In this document: piece after piece, positions 7,773-16,772 of the stretch
How positions within the stretch are numbered: the stretch's first letter is position 1
Layout of the letters: each line of letters begins with the position of its first letter
Source of the DNA: Acidiluteibacter ferrifornacis
Lineage (GTDB): Bacteria > Bacteroidota > Bacteroidia > Flavobacteriales_E > Vicingaceae
Direction: 5' to 3'
Assembly: GCF_009909615.1 (NCBI RefSeq)
Contig: NZ_WWNE01000003.1
Span: forward strand, 579,074 to 643,073
Length of the DNA: 64,000 nt
Translations under genes and position numbers: made by a program
Notes under the pieces: model-generated
The model's database searches: none
What the model was told of the DNA's origin: nothing
The model's input: only the letters and a program-made list of their open reading frames with translations

Positions 7773-9638
7773 TCACCTTCCTAGGTGAATCATTAGTACT
7801 GATATGTCTGATGGAGATACTCCGCTTATTCTACTTGCTTGTCCAAGAGTTCTAGGTTTTATAGAGTTTAGCTTTTCTCTAGCTTCAGACGATAGAGATT
7901 TGAATTGGAAATAGTCCATTTCTTCATTTAGTTTTACCTCTTCAAGCCGCGTCATTTTTTCAGCCATTTCTTTTTCCCTATCAATGTAACCTTGGTATTT
8001 TATTAAAATTTCTGCTTGTTCGATTACTGTGGGGTCTTCATTTGTAATTAGACTACTAATTGTTGGAACAGCTTGTGCGAAGGATTTGATATTTACTTGT
8101 GGTCGGCTTAGGATGTTAGAAATCTTAACTTTTTGCTTGATGTTTGCAGTTCCTGATTCGCTCAAATAAGTATTGGTCTCATCAGGGGTAACACTAGAAT
8201 TGTCTAGTTTTTTCATTAAGGCCTTCAACGACTTTTGCTTTTGTTCTACTAATCTTAATTGAACGTCTGTTGCTAATCCAATTTTGTGAGATAATGGAGT
8301 TAATCGAACGTCTGCGTTGTCTTGTCTCAAAAGAATTCGATACTCTGCCCTCGACGTAAACATGCGGTAAGGTTCTTTTGTGCCCTTTGTGATAAGGTCA
8401 TCAATTAATACCCCAATGTATGCCTCATCTCTTTTAAGAATTAATGCATCCTTTCCATTTATTTTAAGGTGGGCATTAATTCCTGCCATCAATCCTTGAC
8501 ATGCAGCTTCTTCATATCCTGTTGTACCATTTATTTGACCTGCAAAATATAGTCCATCTACTAATTTTGTTTCAAGTGTATGCTTCAGTTGAGTGGGTGG
8601 AAAGTAGTCGTATTCTATAGCATATCCTGGTCTAAATATTTTGGCATTCTCAAAACCTGCAACTTGTTTTATTGCTTTTTCTTGTACCTCCAAAGGAAGT
8701 GAAGTTGAGAATCCATTGACGTAAATTTCTACTGTGTTCCAACCTTCTGGCTCTACAAATAGCTGGTGTCTATCTCTTTCTGAAAATCTTTCAATTTTAT
8801 CTTCAATGGACGGGCAGTATCTCGGGCCTGTACCTTCAATAGCTCCACTAAACATGGGCGACCGATCAAACCCTTCCCTTAGAGTATTGTGAACTGTTTC
8901 GTTGGTGTATGTTATATAACAACTCTTTTGGTTAATTAATGGTTTTGTTGTTGGATGATAGGAAAATTTTGAAGGGTGTTCATCACCCTTTTGCTCTTCC
9001 ATTTTGGAGTAATCTAGAGAACGACCGTCCACTCTAGGCGGTGTTCCTGTTTTCATTCTTCCTGCTTCAAAACCTAGCTTTACTAGCTCTTCTGTTATTC
9101 CTGTTGCATGTCTTTCAGCTGCTCTTCCTCCACCAAAATTTTTTTCTCCGATATGGATTAATCCATTTAGAAATGTACCATTTGTCAAGACAACAGCTTT
9201 TGATTTGAATTCAATTCCTAATGAAGTTTTCACTCCCTTTACTGCGCCCTTTTCAGTTATTAAACCAGTAACCATATCTTGCCAGAATTCTACGTTAGGA
9301 GTTTGCTCTAGCATTATTCTCCATTCTTGTGCAAATAACCAACGATCACTCTGTGCTCTTGGAGACCACATGGCTGGTCCTTTTGATAGATTAAGCATTC
9401 TAAATTGGATTGCTGTTTTATCAGTAACAATTCCAGAATACCCTCCCATCGCATCTATCTCGCGTACAATTTGCCCCTTAGCAACTCCACCCATAGCAGG
9501 GTTGCATGACATTTGTGCAATTGTACCCATGTTCATCGTAATTAGTAGTGTTTTAGAGCCCATGTTTGCTGCTGCAGCAGTTGCTTCGCAACCAGCATGA
9601 CCTCCTCCTACTACAATTACATCATATTCTTTCTCCAT
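7773..9638 (-). CDS. mnmG: tRNA uridine-5-carboxymethylaminomethyl(34) synthesis enzyme MnmG (GidA)
   Basis: MnmG, the FAD-dependent partner of MnmE that installs the (carboxymethyl)aminomethyl group on U34 of several tRNAs. At 621 residues it has full family length. The N-terminal FAD-binding motif [12 protein letters not shown] spans residues 9-20. Other family signatures are [20 protein letters not shown], the catalytic-site segment [31 protein letters not shown], and a C-terminal MnmE/tRNA-interacting helical domain ([17 protein letters not shown]). A parS site lies 9 bp upstream of the start codon. mnmG/gidA is classically close to oriC in many bacteria, which agrees with the parS sites, but no dnaA or parAB genes are in the window. 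Confidence 0.97.
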   Translation of the reverse strand: MEKEYDVIVVGGGHAGCEATAAAANMGSKTLLITMNMGTIAQMSCNPAMGGVAKGQIVREIDAMGGYSGIVTDKTAIQFRMLNLSKGPAMWSPRAQSDRWLFAQEWRIMLEQTPNVEFWQDMVTGLITEKGAVKGVKTSLGIEFKSKAVVLTNGTFLNGLIHIGEKNFGGGRAAERHATGITEELVKLGFEAGRMKTGTPPRVDGRSLDYSKMEEQKGDEHPSKFSYHPTTKPLINQKSCYITYTNETVHNTLREGFDRSPMFSGAIEGTGPRYCPSIEDKIERFSERDRHQLFVEPEGWNTVEIYVNGFSTSLPLEVQEKAIKQVAGFENAKIFRPGYAIEYDYFPPTQLKHTLETKLVDGLYFAGQINGTTGYEEAACQGLMAGINAHLKINGKDALILKRDEAYIGVLIDDLITKGTKEPYRMFTSRAEYRILLRQDNADVRLTPLSHKIGLATDVQLRLVEQKQKSLKALMKKLDNSSVTPDETNTYLSESGTANIKQKVKISNILSRPQVNIKSFAQAVPTISSLITNEDPTVIEQAEILIKYQGYIDREKEMAEKMTRLEEVKLNEEMDYFQFKSLSSEAREKLNSIKPRTLGQASRISGVSPSDISVLMIHLGR

Positions 9639-9647
9639 ATATTTTTT

Positions 9648-9663
9648 TGTTTCACGTGGAACT
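9648..9663. promoter_or_regulatory. parS-like ParB binding site 2
   Basis: TGTTTCACGTGGAACT differs from the first site, and from the consensus, only in the last base. It is in the same orientation and lies 9 bp upstream of the mnmG start codon. It is 1893 bp from site 1. Confidence 0.8.
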
Positions 9664-9673
9664 TAAACCACTT

Positions 9674-10108
9674 TTAAACGGGGCGCAAATTTAGGTAAAA
9701 ATCCTCTTTTTGTCTCATTAACAACGCTTCCTCTTCAGACTTGTCTTTATATCCGCTAAGGTGTAATATTCCATGAACACAGACCCGCTCAAATTCGTCT
9801 ATAAATTTGTTATTTAGCATTTTAGAGTTGTCTTCAACACGTTCAATACTTATATAAATATCCGCATTCAATCTATTGTCCTCACAATAGTCAAAAGTGA
9901 TAATGTCTGTTAAAGTATCGTGATTTAGATAATTCTTATTAATTTCCAAAAGGTAAGCATCATCGCATATGATGTAATTGATCTCACCAATTGATTTTCC
10001 TTCTAGGGTCGCAGTAGCGGTTAGCCAATCTTTTAGATACGTATTATGTTTATACGTTGTCTCTATTTCATAATGAAAATGAATTTCATCATTTATTTCT
10101 TCAATCAT
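9674..10108 (-). CDS. ybeY: Endoribonuclease YbeY (16S rRNA maturation)
   Basis: YbeY, the metal-dependent single-strand RNase needed for 16S rRNA 3'-end maturation and ribosome quality control. The zinc signature HGILHLSGYKDKS near the C-terminus matches the HGxLHLxGYxH family motif in the form usual for Bacteroidota (Lys-Asp in place of Asp-His). The central LTDIITFDY corresponds to the TDVLSFP strand. I start at the ATG at 10108 (MIEEINDEIHF, 144 residues), which overlaps the end of the preceding ATPase gene by 8 bp; the longer frame upstream is inside that gene. The gap to mnmG contains parS site 2. Confidence 0.93.
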   Translation of the reverse strand: MIEEINDEIHFHYEIETTYKHNTYLKDWLTATATLEGKSIGEINYIICDDAYLLEINKNYLNHDTLTDIITFDYCEDNRLNADIYISIERVEDNSKMLNNKFIDEFERVCVHGILHLSGYKDKSEEEALLMRQKEDFYLNLRPV

Positions 10109-10511
10109 TGTCAAAGTTGTGAAAAGATAAAGTGACAGATTTCCCATTTTCTTCAAACGCCACGTCATCAGCTAAATTTTTCATTAAAAATACCCCTCTT
10201 CCATGAAGTTTTTCAATATTCACTGGGTCAGTTGGGTCTGGCAAGTTTTCATAATCAAAACCATTGCCTTCATCTTTAATTTGAAAAACAAGCGATTTTT
10301 TCTCAGTGTAGTAGTTTAGGGTAACTTCTTTTGATTCGTCGTTTTTATTGCCATGTATAATTGCATTGTTTACTGCTTCTGTAACCGCAATTAAAACATT
10401 GCCATAACATCGTTCAGCTACACTTAGGTTTTGGCAAAGAGAATCAATATGTTTTTCAACAATAGATAAACTACTGATGTGGGTTGGGATCTTGATGCTA
10501 TCTATACTCAT
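10101..10511 (-). CDS. RsbW-like ATP-binding protein (anti-sigma/serine kinase fold)
   Basis: A 136-residue stand-alone GHKL ATPase of the HATPase_c_2 type (RsbW/SpoIIAB-like). Visible motifs are the N box EAVNNAIIHGN, the G1 box DEGNGFD and the G2 box GRGVFLMKNLAD. Relatives are anti-sigma-factor kinases or PP2C-linked switch proteins; no anti-sigma antagonist, sigma factor or phosphatase gene is adjacent, so the partner is unknown. I prefer the ATG at 10511 (MSIDSIKI), 7 bp after the upstream stop; the ATG at 10535 would overlap the DUF4175 gene by 17 bp and remains possible. It is translationally coupled to ybeY. Confidence 0.85.
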   Translation of the reverse strand: MSIDSIKIPTHISSLSIVEKHIDSLCQNLSVAERCYGNVLIAVTEAVNNAIIHGNKNDESKEVTLNYYTEKKSLVFQIKDEGNGFDYENLPDPTDPVNIEKLHGRGVFLMKNLADDVAFEENGKSVTLSFHNFDND

Positions 10512-10518
10512 AGCAGTG

Positions 10519-13500
10519 TTATTTAATGTTTTCAAAGTAAAGGTTTGTCTTATTTTTATAAAATGGCAGATAGTTGGGAGGCAATGTTTTTAGTAATTCT
10601 ACCTCTTTTTCTTTTTGTTTATTATACTCAAAAAAATCATTTGGGTTACGTTGGAGGTTTTCAATACCTTCTTTAGATTCCCTTTTATTATCTTTTTCAC
10701 GCTCACGTTCGGCTTTTTCAGATTCCAAAAGTCTAGTTAAAATTTCTTCTTGGCGCATCATGGTTTGCCTTGTGATATTTTTGTTCACAATGTCGGTTTC
10801 GTTTTGCTCCATTAAGTCAGAAAGCTTTTTTAGATTTCCACCCGCTCCCTTTTCACCATTTTTTTCTAACTCTTCTGACATTTTTTGAAGTTCTCGACGT
10901 ATTGCAGCTTGTTTAGCGGCCATTTGTGCTAATTCTTTACTCATGCCACCTTGACCCTGTCCTGGTTTGTCTCCTGGCTTGCTGCCCGGTTTGTCGCCCG
11001 GATTTTTACCATTCTCCATCGCTTCTTTCATTTTTTGCATCTGCTCTTTCATTTGCTCTTGCATTTTTTTCATCTGAGCCGCTGAAGGTTTTGGGTTTTT
11101 ACCACCGGGTTTTGAACAACTTCCTTGCCCGGACTGCATTTGTTTCTGCATATTCTGAAGCGCTTCATCAAGGATTAGTGCCAAATTATTTATTGAGGTC
11201 ATTGCGAATTGCTGATTGGAGGCAGCATAGCTAGAATTTCGATCTGCTAAATAGCCCAACGCTTTTTTCATGTTGGACTTAATTGCTGTTACTTCTTTAT
11301 TAACCGTAGCTTCTAATTGCATTACCCTTTTGCTTAATGCAAATAAGGAGTCCTCAATCGTTTTAGAATCATCTATTAGTTTTTTCTGGGCTTGACTATA
11401 ATCCACAAATTTGGGGTCTGTTCTATTCGCTTTTTTTACATCATCAATTAGCGCTTCTTGATCGAATGATAACTGTATTAGGTTTTCTAAAAGAGCTCTT
11501 ATGTCTTCCATGTCTTCTGCACTTCCAGCTGATTGCATTTCCATTTGAAGACCTCCAAGCTTGTCTTTCATTTTTTGCATTTCATCTGCGGCATTTTGTT
11601 GAGATTCAGCAGCTTTTTTCTTGTTTTTTTGCCCAAGCTGATCAGCACTTTCTTCCATCTCTTTTTTAACAGCTTCTTCCTCTTCTTTCATTTCAGGAAT
11701 TTCATTGGGGTTTTCTAAAGCTTCATTCTTCTTTTCGAGCTCATCCATTTTATCTTTTAACTCATCGAATTTTTTGTTTAATTCTTCTTGTTCTTTTTGG
11801 AGTTCTCCAGCATTTTCATTTTTATCCTCTGATTTTTTAGCTAATTCTTCTTGTTTCTTTTGAAGCTCATCTAACTTTTCTATGGTCTCGTTTAGTTTTT
11901 GCTCAAACTCCAACTGTTTGAATATTTCTAACGACCGATCAAGTTCTTTCTCTAACTCTTCATTGGAAAGTTCAATTTTGTCTAACTGATCTTTTAACTT
12001 ATCCTTGTTCAACTCTTCCATCATTTTTTCCAACTCTTCATAAAGATCTTTCATTTCAGGAGTCATCAATTGCTCGAAAAGTTCTTCTAATTTTTCCTGT
12101 TTTTCAAGAATATCTTGATCCAATTCATTGAACTCTTTTTGCTCAAGGTTATTTTTTTTGTTTTCGTTTTTTGACTTTTCAATTTTTTCTCTGAGCTTTT
12201 TCTGAGCTTCTATTATTTCTTCTAATTGTTTCTTCTCTTGCCACCCTAACTTTTCTTTATCTATCAAACTTTTGTTTAGCTCATCAATGTCTTTTTTTAA
12301 TTTCTTTGCATCAGCTAAACTTTTTTCTAGATCATTTACAATTTCTTTAGAGCGTTCATCTGATTTCTTCTCTAGTTCTTCTTTCGTAGGAACTTTAAAT
12401 TGCATTTTTTGAGTTCTACTGGACTTGCTCCCATTTACACCATCGTTATCAAAAACCTCGAAATAGTAATCTATTTCATCTCCGGCTTTTAGGGGTAAAT
12501 TTTCAAAGTCCCACACATAGAAATACTGGTTTTGAGTGGTTGATTTATTAATTGGAATTTGAGTAGTTACTCTTTTCGAAGAATCCCCAACTTTATAATT
12601 AAAAGTAAGTCGGTTAAATCCATAATCATCTTTTATTTCTCCCTTAAAGAAAATACGCTTCAATACACTAGAATCAGCCTTTTGTTCCACGCTTATCATC
12701 GGATATACATCAGGAATTACAGTTAGGCTATAATTCAATGTGTCTGTATTGTGAACAAATTGATTAGATGTAGCAATTTGATATCCATTGCTATACATTG
12801 CCTTAGCTTGAACTACATATTCATCTAAATTGTTTTGTTGCACAGGGAATATAGAGTCTCGAAATGCAAAAAATAAATTTTCGGAAGAAGTAGTATAAAA
12901 TCGCCATTTCAATAAACTACCCTGCGGTATTGTCAAGTCGCCAATGTCTTGAATGACTTCGTTTTTCATTCCTGTATAAGCAGGATAATCTATAGCAACT
13001 TCAAAGTTGACTAATAATGGTTTTGGTTGAGCGGAAATAGTATAATTTCTAGAGTCAAAACCATCTGCCGACAGCTTAAAATCAATATCTTCTTGAATAT
13101 TTTTTAAGGTATAACGGAAGTTGCTTTTGTCTATTTTGTTCAATAGAAATGAGTTGTCTCCTAACTGAATAAAAGCCCTTTCAGGCAATACCTCCCCTTT
13201 TATTTTTATAAGTAGTTGAAAATCTTCATTTTTTATTCCTTTTAAATCGGCATTCAATATTTCAAATTCAAAAGGAGCCATTGGAGTAAAGTCACTACTG
13301 TGAGCAACTAGTCTCTGTGTACCGTCTGTAAAGACGGAAGGATTGACTATCCCTACAGCAATAAAAATAACAAAGGGCGCTATTAAGTATTTAAGAAATT
13401 TTTTGTTGGAGTTAAAGTCAATTGCATTGGTGAAAGGGATGGGTTTAAGTGCTATAATTTTTTGGTTGATACCAGCCTCAATCAAGGCAGTACTTTGGGA

Positions 13501-13869
13501 AGAATCTTTAGTTAGGTGTTTTAGTTGTAGTACATTGTATAGTTTGTCGGAAACTGTGGTAAAATGTTTACCAATTATTTCAGCAGCTTGTGCATGTGAT
13601 ATATTTGATCCTAATTTATAGAGCTTTGATATAGGTATGATTATAAATTTAATCAGTACAGTTATGGCTAATAGCAAGAAAGAATAAAAGAGGATTGTTC
13701 TAAAAGTATTTCCGAAGTGACCAAAATACTCCATAGCCGTAAAGGATATGAAACTAATGGTGAGAATAGATATGGAATAAATACTTCCCTTAATGAGTTG
13801 ATTTTTATAGTACTTTCGTATAAACTCATCTAATTTCTCTAATAAAAAATTATAATTATCTTGAATCAT
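10519..13869 (-). CDS. DUF4175 family large membrane-anchored coiled-coil protein
   Basis: A 1116-residue protein of the Bacteroidota DUF4175 family. The N-terminus has two transmembrane helices (about residues 29-75), a cytoplasm-like helical stretch, and a third helix near 160-180. A beta-rich region follows, then from about residue 510 a very long Lys/Glu-rich coiled coil, and a low-complexity Met/Gln/Lys/Gly/Pro segment (NPGDKPGSKPGDKPGQGQGG) before a charged C-terminus. I chose the ATG at 13869 (MIQDNYNF) since the upstream extension is short and basic without hydrophobic character. The role is not established. It leads an operon with an RsbW-like ATPase, ybeY and mnmG, and is divergent from gltX. 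Confidence 0.85.
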   Translation of the reverse strand: MIQDNYNFLLEKLDEFIRKYYKNQLIKGSIYSISILTISFISFTAMEYFGHFGNTFRTILFYSFLLLAITVLIKFIIIPISKLYKLGSNISHAQAAEIIGKHFTTVSDKLYNVLQLKHLTKDSSQSTALIEAGINQKIIALKPIPFTNAIDFNSNKKFLKYLIAPFVIFIAVGIVNPSVFTDGTQRLVAHSSDFTPMAPFEFEILNADLKGIKNEDFQLLIKIKGEVLPERAFIQLGDNSFLLNKIDKSNFRYTLKNIQEDIDFKLSADGFDSRNYTISAQPKPLLVNFEVAIDYPAYTGMKNEVIQDIGDLTIPQGSLLKWRFYTTSSENLFFAFRDSIFPVQQNNLDEYVVQAKAMYSNGYQIATSNQFVHNTDTLNYSLTVIPDVYPMISVEQKADSSVLKRIFFKGEIKDDYGFNRLTFNYKVGDSSKRVTTQIPINKSTTQNQYFYVWDFENLPLKAGDEIDYYFEVFDNDGVNGSKSSRTQKMQFKVPTKEELEKKSDERSKEIVNDLEKSLADAKKLKKDIDELNKSLIDKEKLGWQEKKQLEEIIEAQKKLREKIEKSKNENKKNNLEQKEFNELDQDILEKQEKLEELFEQLMTPEMKDLYEELEKMMEELNKDKLKDQLDKIELSNEELEKELDRSLEIFKQLEFEQKLNETIEKLDELQKKQEELAKKSEDKNENAGELQKEQEELNKKFDELKDKMDELEKKNEALENPNEIPEMKEEEEAVKKEMEESADQLGQKNKKKAAESQQNAADEMQKMKDKLGGLQMEMQSAGSAEDMEDIRALLENLIQLSFDQEALIDDVKKANRTDPKFVDYSQAQKKLIDDSKTIEDSLFALSKRVMQLEATVNKEVTAIKSNMKKALGYLADRNSSYAASNQQFAMTSINNLALILDEALQNMQKQMQSGQGSCSKPGGKNPKPSAAQMKKMQEQMKEQMQKMKEAMENGKNPGDKPGSKPGDKPGQGQGGMSKELAQMAAKQAAIRRELQKMSEELEKNGEKGAGGNLKKLSDLMEQNETDIVNKNITRQTMMRQEEILTRLLESEKAEREREKDNKRESKEGIENLQRNPNDFFEYNKQKEKEVELLKTLPPNYLPFYKNKTNLYFENIK

Positions 13870-14029
13870 TCTTTGCTTGCGCTCCTTATGGTGTTGGTTA
13901 CTTCTTTTAGAACCCAGAAAATTAAGCAAAATTATGTGGGTTATCTCAATACAAAATTGTACGATTTAGAAATAGTAACAGCATTTTTGTCAAATTTTAG
14001 TTTTGTTGTGAAAAAAGTGCTGAATAGAT

Positions 14030-14037
14030 TACCTTTG
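14030..14037 (+). promoter_or_regulatory. Probable gltX promoter (-7 element)
   Basis: TACCTTTG fits the TAnnTTTG consensus, 35 bp upstream of the gltX ATG. A TTGTTGTG stretch about 22 bp further upstream could supply the -33 TTG. Confidence 0.5.
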
Positions 14038-14072
14038 CCAACCAATTTAAAGAACAAGTAGACAATAATTCA

Positions 14073-15608
14073 ATGGATAGAAAAGTAAGAGTAAGATTTG
14101 CACCGAGTCCAACAGGGCCTTTGCATATGGGAGGAGTTAGGACAGCGTTATATAATTACCTTTTTGCTAAAAAACACAATGGCGATTTTTTGTTGCGTAT
14201 TGAAGATACCGATCAAACTCGATTAGTTCCTGGTGCAGAAGAATTTATTGTTGAGTCTTTAAAGTGGTGTGGATTAGTTCCTGATGAGGGACATGGTTTT
14301 GGAGGAGATTTTGGTCCGTATAAACAATCAGAAAGAAAAGAACAAGATATATATAGAAAATACGCTGAACAGTTGATTGAGACTGGGCATGCATATTATG
14401 CTTTTGATACTCCTGAAGAGCTAGATCAAATGCGAGAAAATTTAAAAGCTGCTGGAGTTGCTGCTCCTCAATACAATCATATTACGAGAACTACAATGAA
14501 AAACTCAATTTCATTGTCTAGTGAAGAAGTAGAAAAAAGGTTAGCAAATGGTGATCCATATGTAATTAGAATTCGCATACCACGAAATGAAGAAATCAAG
14601 TTCAAGGACATGATTAGAGGATGGGTAATGGTTCAGTCTACTAATTTGGATGATAAGGTTTTATATAAGTCAGATGGAATGCCGACTTATCATTTGGCAA
14701 ATATTGTTGATGATTATTTAATGAATATTTCGCACGTAATTCGTGGTGAAGAATGGTTGCCTTCTGCCCCATTACACGTGTTATTATATCAAGTATTAGG
14801 GTGGGAGGATAAAATGCCTCAATTTGCACACTTACCATTGATTTTAAAGCCAGATGGAAATGGGAAATTGAGTAAGAGAGACGGTGATCGTTTAGGATTT
14901 CCTGTTTTTCCTATAGAGTGGAAAGACCCTGAAACTGGTGAAATTTCATCAGGATATAGAGAAAAGGGATATTTCCCTGAAGCTTTTGTAAACATTTTAG
15001 CATTTTTAGGATGGAACCCTGGAACTAGTCAGGAGTTGTTTTCAATGGAAGAATTGATTGAAACATTTACGATAGAGCGGGTTGGTAAAGCAGGTGCAAA
15101 ATATGACCCTGACAAAGCACGGTGGTTTAATCAACAATATTTGCGAGGAACTAAAAATGAAGAACTGGCAAAACAGTTGCAACCAAGAGCACTGGAAATG
15201 AACTTAAGTGAAGCGAATAACCTAGAATTTTTAGCAGGTGTTTGTGGGATGATGAAAGAAAGAGCTACTTTTTTAAATGATATTTTATCAGAAGGAATTT
15301 ATTTCTTTGAGCAGCCTTCAGAATACGATGATAAAACCTATCGCAAGAAGTGGAAAGAGGAAACCCCAGCATTGATGAGGGAGTGGAAAGAAGTACTAAA
15401 TCAATTAAACGATTTTTCTGCTTCATCAATAGAGTCTACTTTTAAGTCATTTTTAGAAGAAAAGAATGTTGGACTTGGAGCTGCATTACCCAACTTTAGA
15501 TTGATGGTAACTGGTTTAGGTATGGGCCCTTCGATGTTTGAAATTGCGGCTTTACTGGGAAAGGAAGAAACCATAGATAGAATGGAAAAGGCTCTAAAAA
15601 AACTATAA
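14073..15608 (+). CDS. gltX: Glutamate--tRNA ligase
   Basis: Glutamyl-tRNA synthetase, class I, charging tRNA-Glu. At 511 residues it has the normal length. The HIGH-type motif is PSPTGPLHMGG at residues 11-21 and the KMSKS-type motif is GKLSKRDG at about 263-270. FLLRIEDTDQTR and the HVIRGEEWLPSAPLH segment are also family-specific. The C-terminal anticodon-binding domain is present. The gene starts after a TAnnTTTG promoter and is followed 4 bp later by folB, implying one transcript. Confidence 0.97.
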   Translation: MDRKVRVRFAPSPTGPLHMGGVRTALYNYLFAKKHNGDFLLRIEDTDQTRLVPGAEEFIVESLKWCGLVPDEGHGFGGDFGPYKQSERKEQDIYRKYAEQLIETGHAYYAFDTPEELDQMRENLKAAGVAAPQYNHITRTTMKNSISLSSEEVEKRLANGDPYVIRIRIPRNEEIKFKDMIRGWVMVQSTNLDDKVLYKSDGMPTYHLANIVDDYLMNISHVIRGEEWLPSAPLHVLLYQVLGWEDKMPQFAHLPLILKPDGNGKLSKRDGDRLGFPVFPIEWKDPETGEISSGYREKGYFPEAFVNILAFLGWNPGTSQELFSMEELIETFTIERVGKAGAKYDPDKARWFNQQYLRGTKNEELAKQLQPRALEMNLSEANNLEFLAGVCGMMKERATFLNDILSEGIYFFEQPSEYDDKTYRKKWKEETPALMREWKEVLNQLNDFSASSIESTFKSFLEEKNVGLGAALPNFRLMVTGLGMGPSMFEIAALLGKEETIDRMEKALKKL

Positions 15609-15612
15609 TTCA

Positions 15613-15966
15613 ATGAATAAAATTTCAATTGAAGGAATGGTTTTTTATGCGAATCATGGTTTTTATGAAGAGGAGAACAAGATTGGCGGTAAGTTTTCAG
15701 TTGATCTAGAGTTTGAAACACGTTTTGAATCTGAAGCAAGTGAAAAAGACAACATAGATGGGACGGTTAATTATGAACAAGTTTACGCCATAGTAGAGGG
15801 CGAAATGAAGATTACTTCCAAATTATTAGAGCATTTAGCGCAGAGAATCATTGAACGGATGTATAAAACCTTTAATAACATTTCTAATATTAGACTCAAA
15901 GTGAGTAAATTAAATCCTCCATTAGGTGGTGAAGTTAAAGCAGTTTCAATCATTTTAGAGAAATAG
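15613..15966 (+). CDS. folB: Dihydroneopterin aldolase FolB
   Basis: FolB (117 residues) converts 7,8-dihydroneopterin to 6-hydroxymethyl-dihydropterin in folate synthesis. The sequence starts with the family opening ISIEGMVFYANHGFYEEE, has VNYEQVYAIV in the middle, the catalytic-lysine region KLNPP near residue 100, and ends with VSIILEK. The start is 4 bp after the gltX stop. With pabA downstream, two folate-pathway genes lie close together, although tRNA-Cys and a terminator separate them. Confidence 0.93.
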   Translation: MNKISIEGMVFYANHGFYEEENKIGGKFSVDLEFETRFESEASEKDNIDGTVNYEQVYAIVEGEMKITSKLLEHLAQRIIERMYKTFNNISNIRLKVSKLNPPLGGEVKAVSIILEK

Positions 15967-15998
15967 AAGAAAGCGGAGTAGTTTAGAAAACATTTTGG

Positions 15999-16006
15999 TA
16001 ATTTTG
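15999..16006 (+). promoter_or_regulatory. Probable tRNA-Cys promoter (-7 element)
   Basis: TAATTTTG matches TAnnTTTG and lies 17 bp upstream of the mature tRNA-Cys 5' end. Confidence 0.5.
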
Positions 16007-16023
16007 AACCTTCATTATAATAT

Positions 16024-16094
16024 GGTCTCGTGGCCGAGTGGCTAGGCAGTGGTCTGCAAAACCATCTACAGCGGTTCGAATCCGCTCGAGACCT
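16024..16094 (+). tRNA. tRNA-Cys (anticodon GCA)
   Basis: The cloverleaf has a perfect acceptor stem GGTCTCG/CGAGACC, anticodon loop CTGCAAA (anticodon GCA), and T-stem AGCGG/CCGCT with loop TTCGAAT. The discriminator is T (U73), the identity base of cysteine tRNAs. CCA is not encoded. The 71-nt length is typical for tRNA-Cys. Confidence 0.95.
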
Positions 16095-16095
16095 C

Positions 16096-16143
16096 AAAAT
16101 CCCATTTCCATCTGACTATTCAGATTTGAGGTGGGATTTTTTT
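16096..16143 (+). terminator. Intrinsic terminator after tRNA-Cys, in the pabA leader
   Basis: A two-part hairpin. The outer arm AAAATCCCAT pairs with GTGGGATTTT (with wobble), the inner perfect stem is ATCTGA/TCAGAT, and a T-run follows. It starts 2 bp after the tRNA and its T-run ends only 7 bp before the pabA start codon. It probably ends tRNA-Cys transcription, and any read-through would place the hairpin in the pabA leader. Confidence 0.75.
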
Positions 16144-16149
16144 GTAACG

Positions 16150-16716
16150 ATGCGAATTTTATTAGTAGACAATTACGATTCATTTACTTATAACCTACTC
16201 CATTACTTGGAGAAGGTTTCAGATACAACTGTAGACGTTGTAAGAAATGATAAATTGATATTGGATAATGTTGGGAATTACGAAAGAATTGTGCTTTCTC
16301 CTGGCCCTGGATTACCTGAAGAAGCTGGTTTATTAATGCCTCTTATCAATCGATTTAAGCTGTCAAAAAAAATATTAGGAGTTTGTTTAGGCCATCAAGC
16401 AATAGCGAGCTCCTATAACGCTAAATTGACCAACTTAGAGCAGGTTGTGCATGGAGAGGCTTGTCCAATGCATATTCGCAACAATAAAAGCTTGTTTGAA
16501 GGTTTGCCTAAGCATTTTAATGTCGGTAGATATCACTCTTGGGTTGTTAAAGAGGCGGAATTGCCGAAAGAATTAACTTGTTTGTCTTCTGATGAAAAAG
16601 GCAATGTGATGGCATTTCAGCACCTATCTCTACCGTTATTTGGTGTTCAATTTCATCCAGAGTCTATACTAACAGAATATGGATTAGAGATTATCAAAAA
16701 TTGGATGAATACATAA
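16150..16716 (+). CDS. pabA: Aminodeoxychorismate/anthranilate synthase component II (glutamine amidotransferase)
   Basis: A 188-residue class I glutamine amidotransferase subunit that releases ammonia for component I (PabB or TrpE). It opens with MRILLVDNYDSFTYNL, typical of PabA/TrpG. The nucleophile is Cys79 in GVCLGHQAIA, and the His169/Glu171 pair sits in GVQFHPES. I start at the ATG at 16150, because the longer frame reads through the tRNA. No component I gene is in the window, so paba versus trp use cannot be decided from sequence; the nearby folB slightly favours folate. The 5' leader consists almost entirely of the tRNA-Cys terminator hairpin. Confidence 0.9.
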   Translation: MRILLVDNYDSFTYNLLHYLEKVSDTTVDVVRNDKLILDNVGNYERIVLSPGPGLPEEAGLLMPLINRFKLSKKILGVCLGHQAIASSYNAKLTNLEQVVHGEACPMHIRNNKSLFEGLPKHFNVGRYHSWVVKEAELPKELTCLSSDEKGNVMAFQHLSLPLFGVQFHPESILTEYGLEIIKNWMNT

Positions 16717-16718
16717 AA

Positions 16719-16752
16719 AAAGACGTCTGCTAATTTAGCAGACGTCTTTTTT
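16719..16752. terminator. Bidirectional terminator between pabA and the TRL-like genes
   Basis: A perfect hairpin (AAGACGTCTGCTA / TAGCAGACGTCTT, 3-nt loop) has an A-run on the left and a T-run on the right, so it can stop transcription from both convergent units. Confidence 0.92.
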
Positions 16753-16772
16753 TATGCGTTTATTGAAAAAAA

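Noticed and set aside
10574..11718. Plus-strand reading frames opposite the DUF4175 gene
   Set aside because: They mirror the low-complexity Lys/Glu coiled-coil coding sequence and have no similarity, signal or context of their own.
14770..14785. CACGTG in gltX as a parS site
   Set aside because: It lies within conserved coding sequence and the flanking bases match the consensus poorly.
15783..16097. Minus-strand frame covering folB 3' end and tRNA-Cys
   Set aside because: It runs through a tRNA gene and antisense to folB; its Arg/Cys-rich start is typical of a tRNA artefact.
16030..16149. N-terminal extension of pabA through the tRNA
   Set aside because: The frame would translate the tRNA-Cys and its terminator; the family N-terminus starts exactly at the ATG at 16150.
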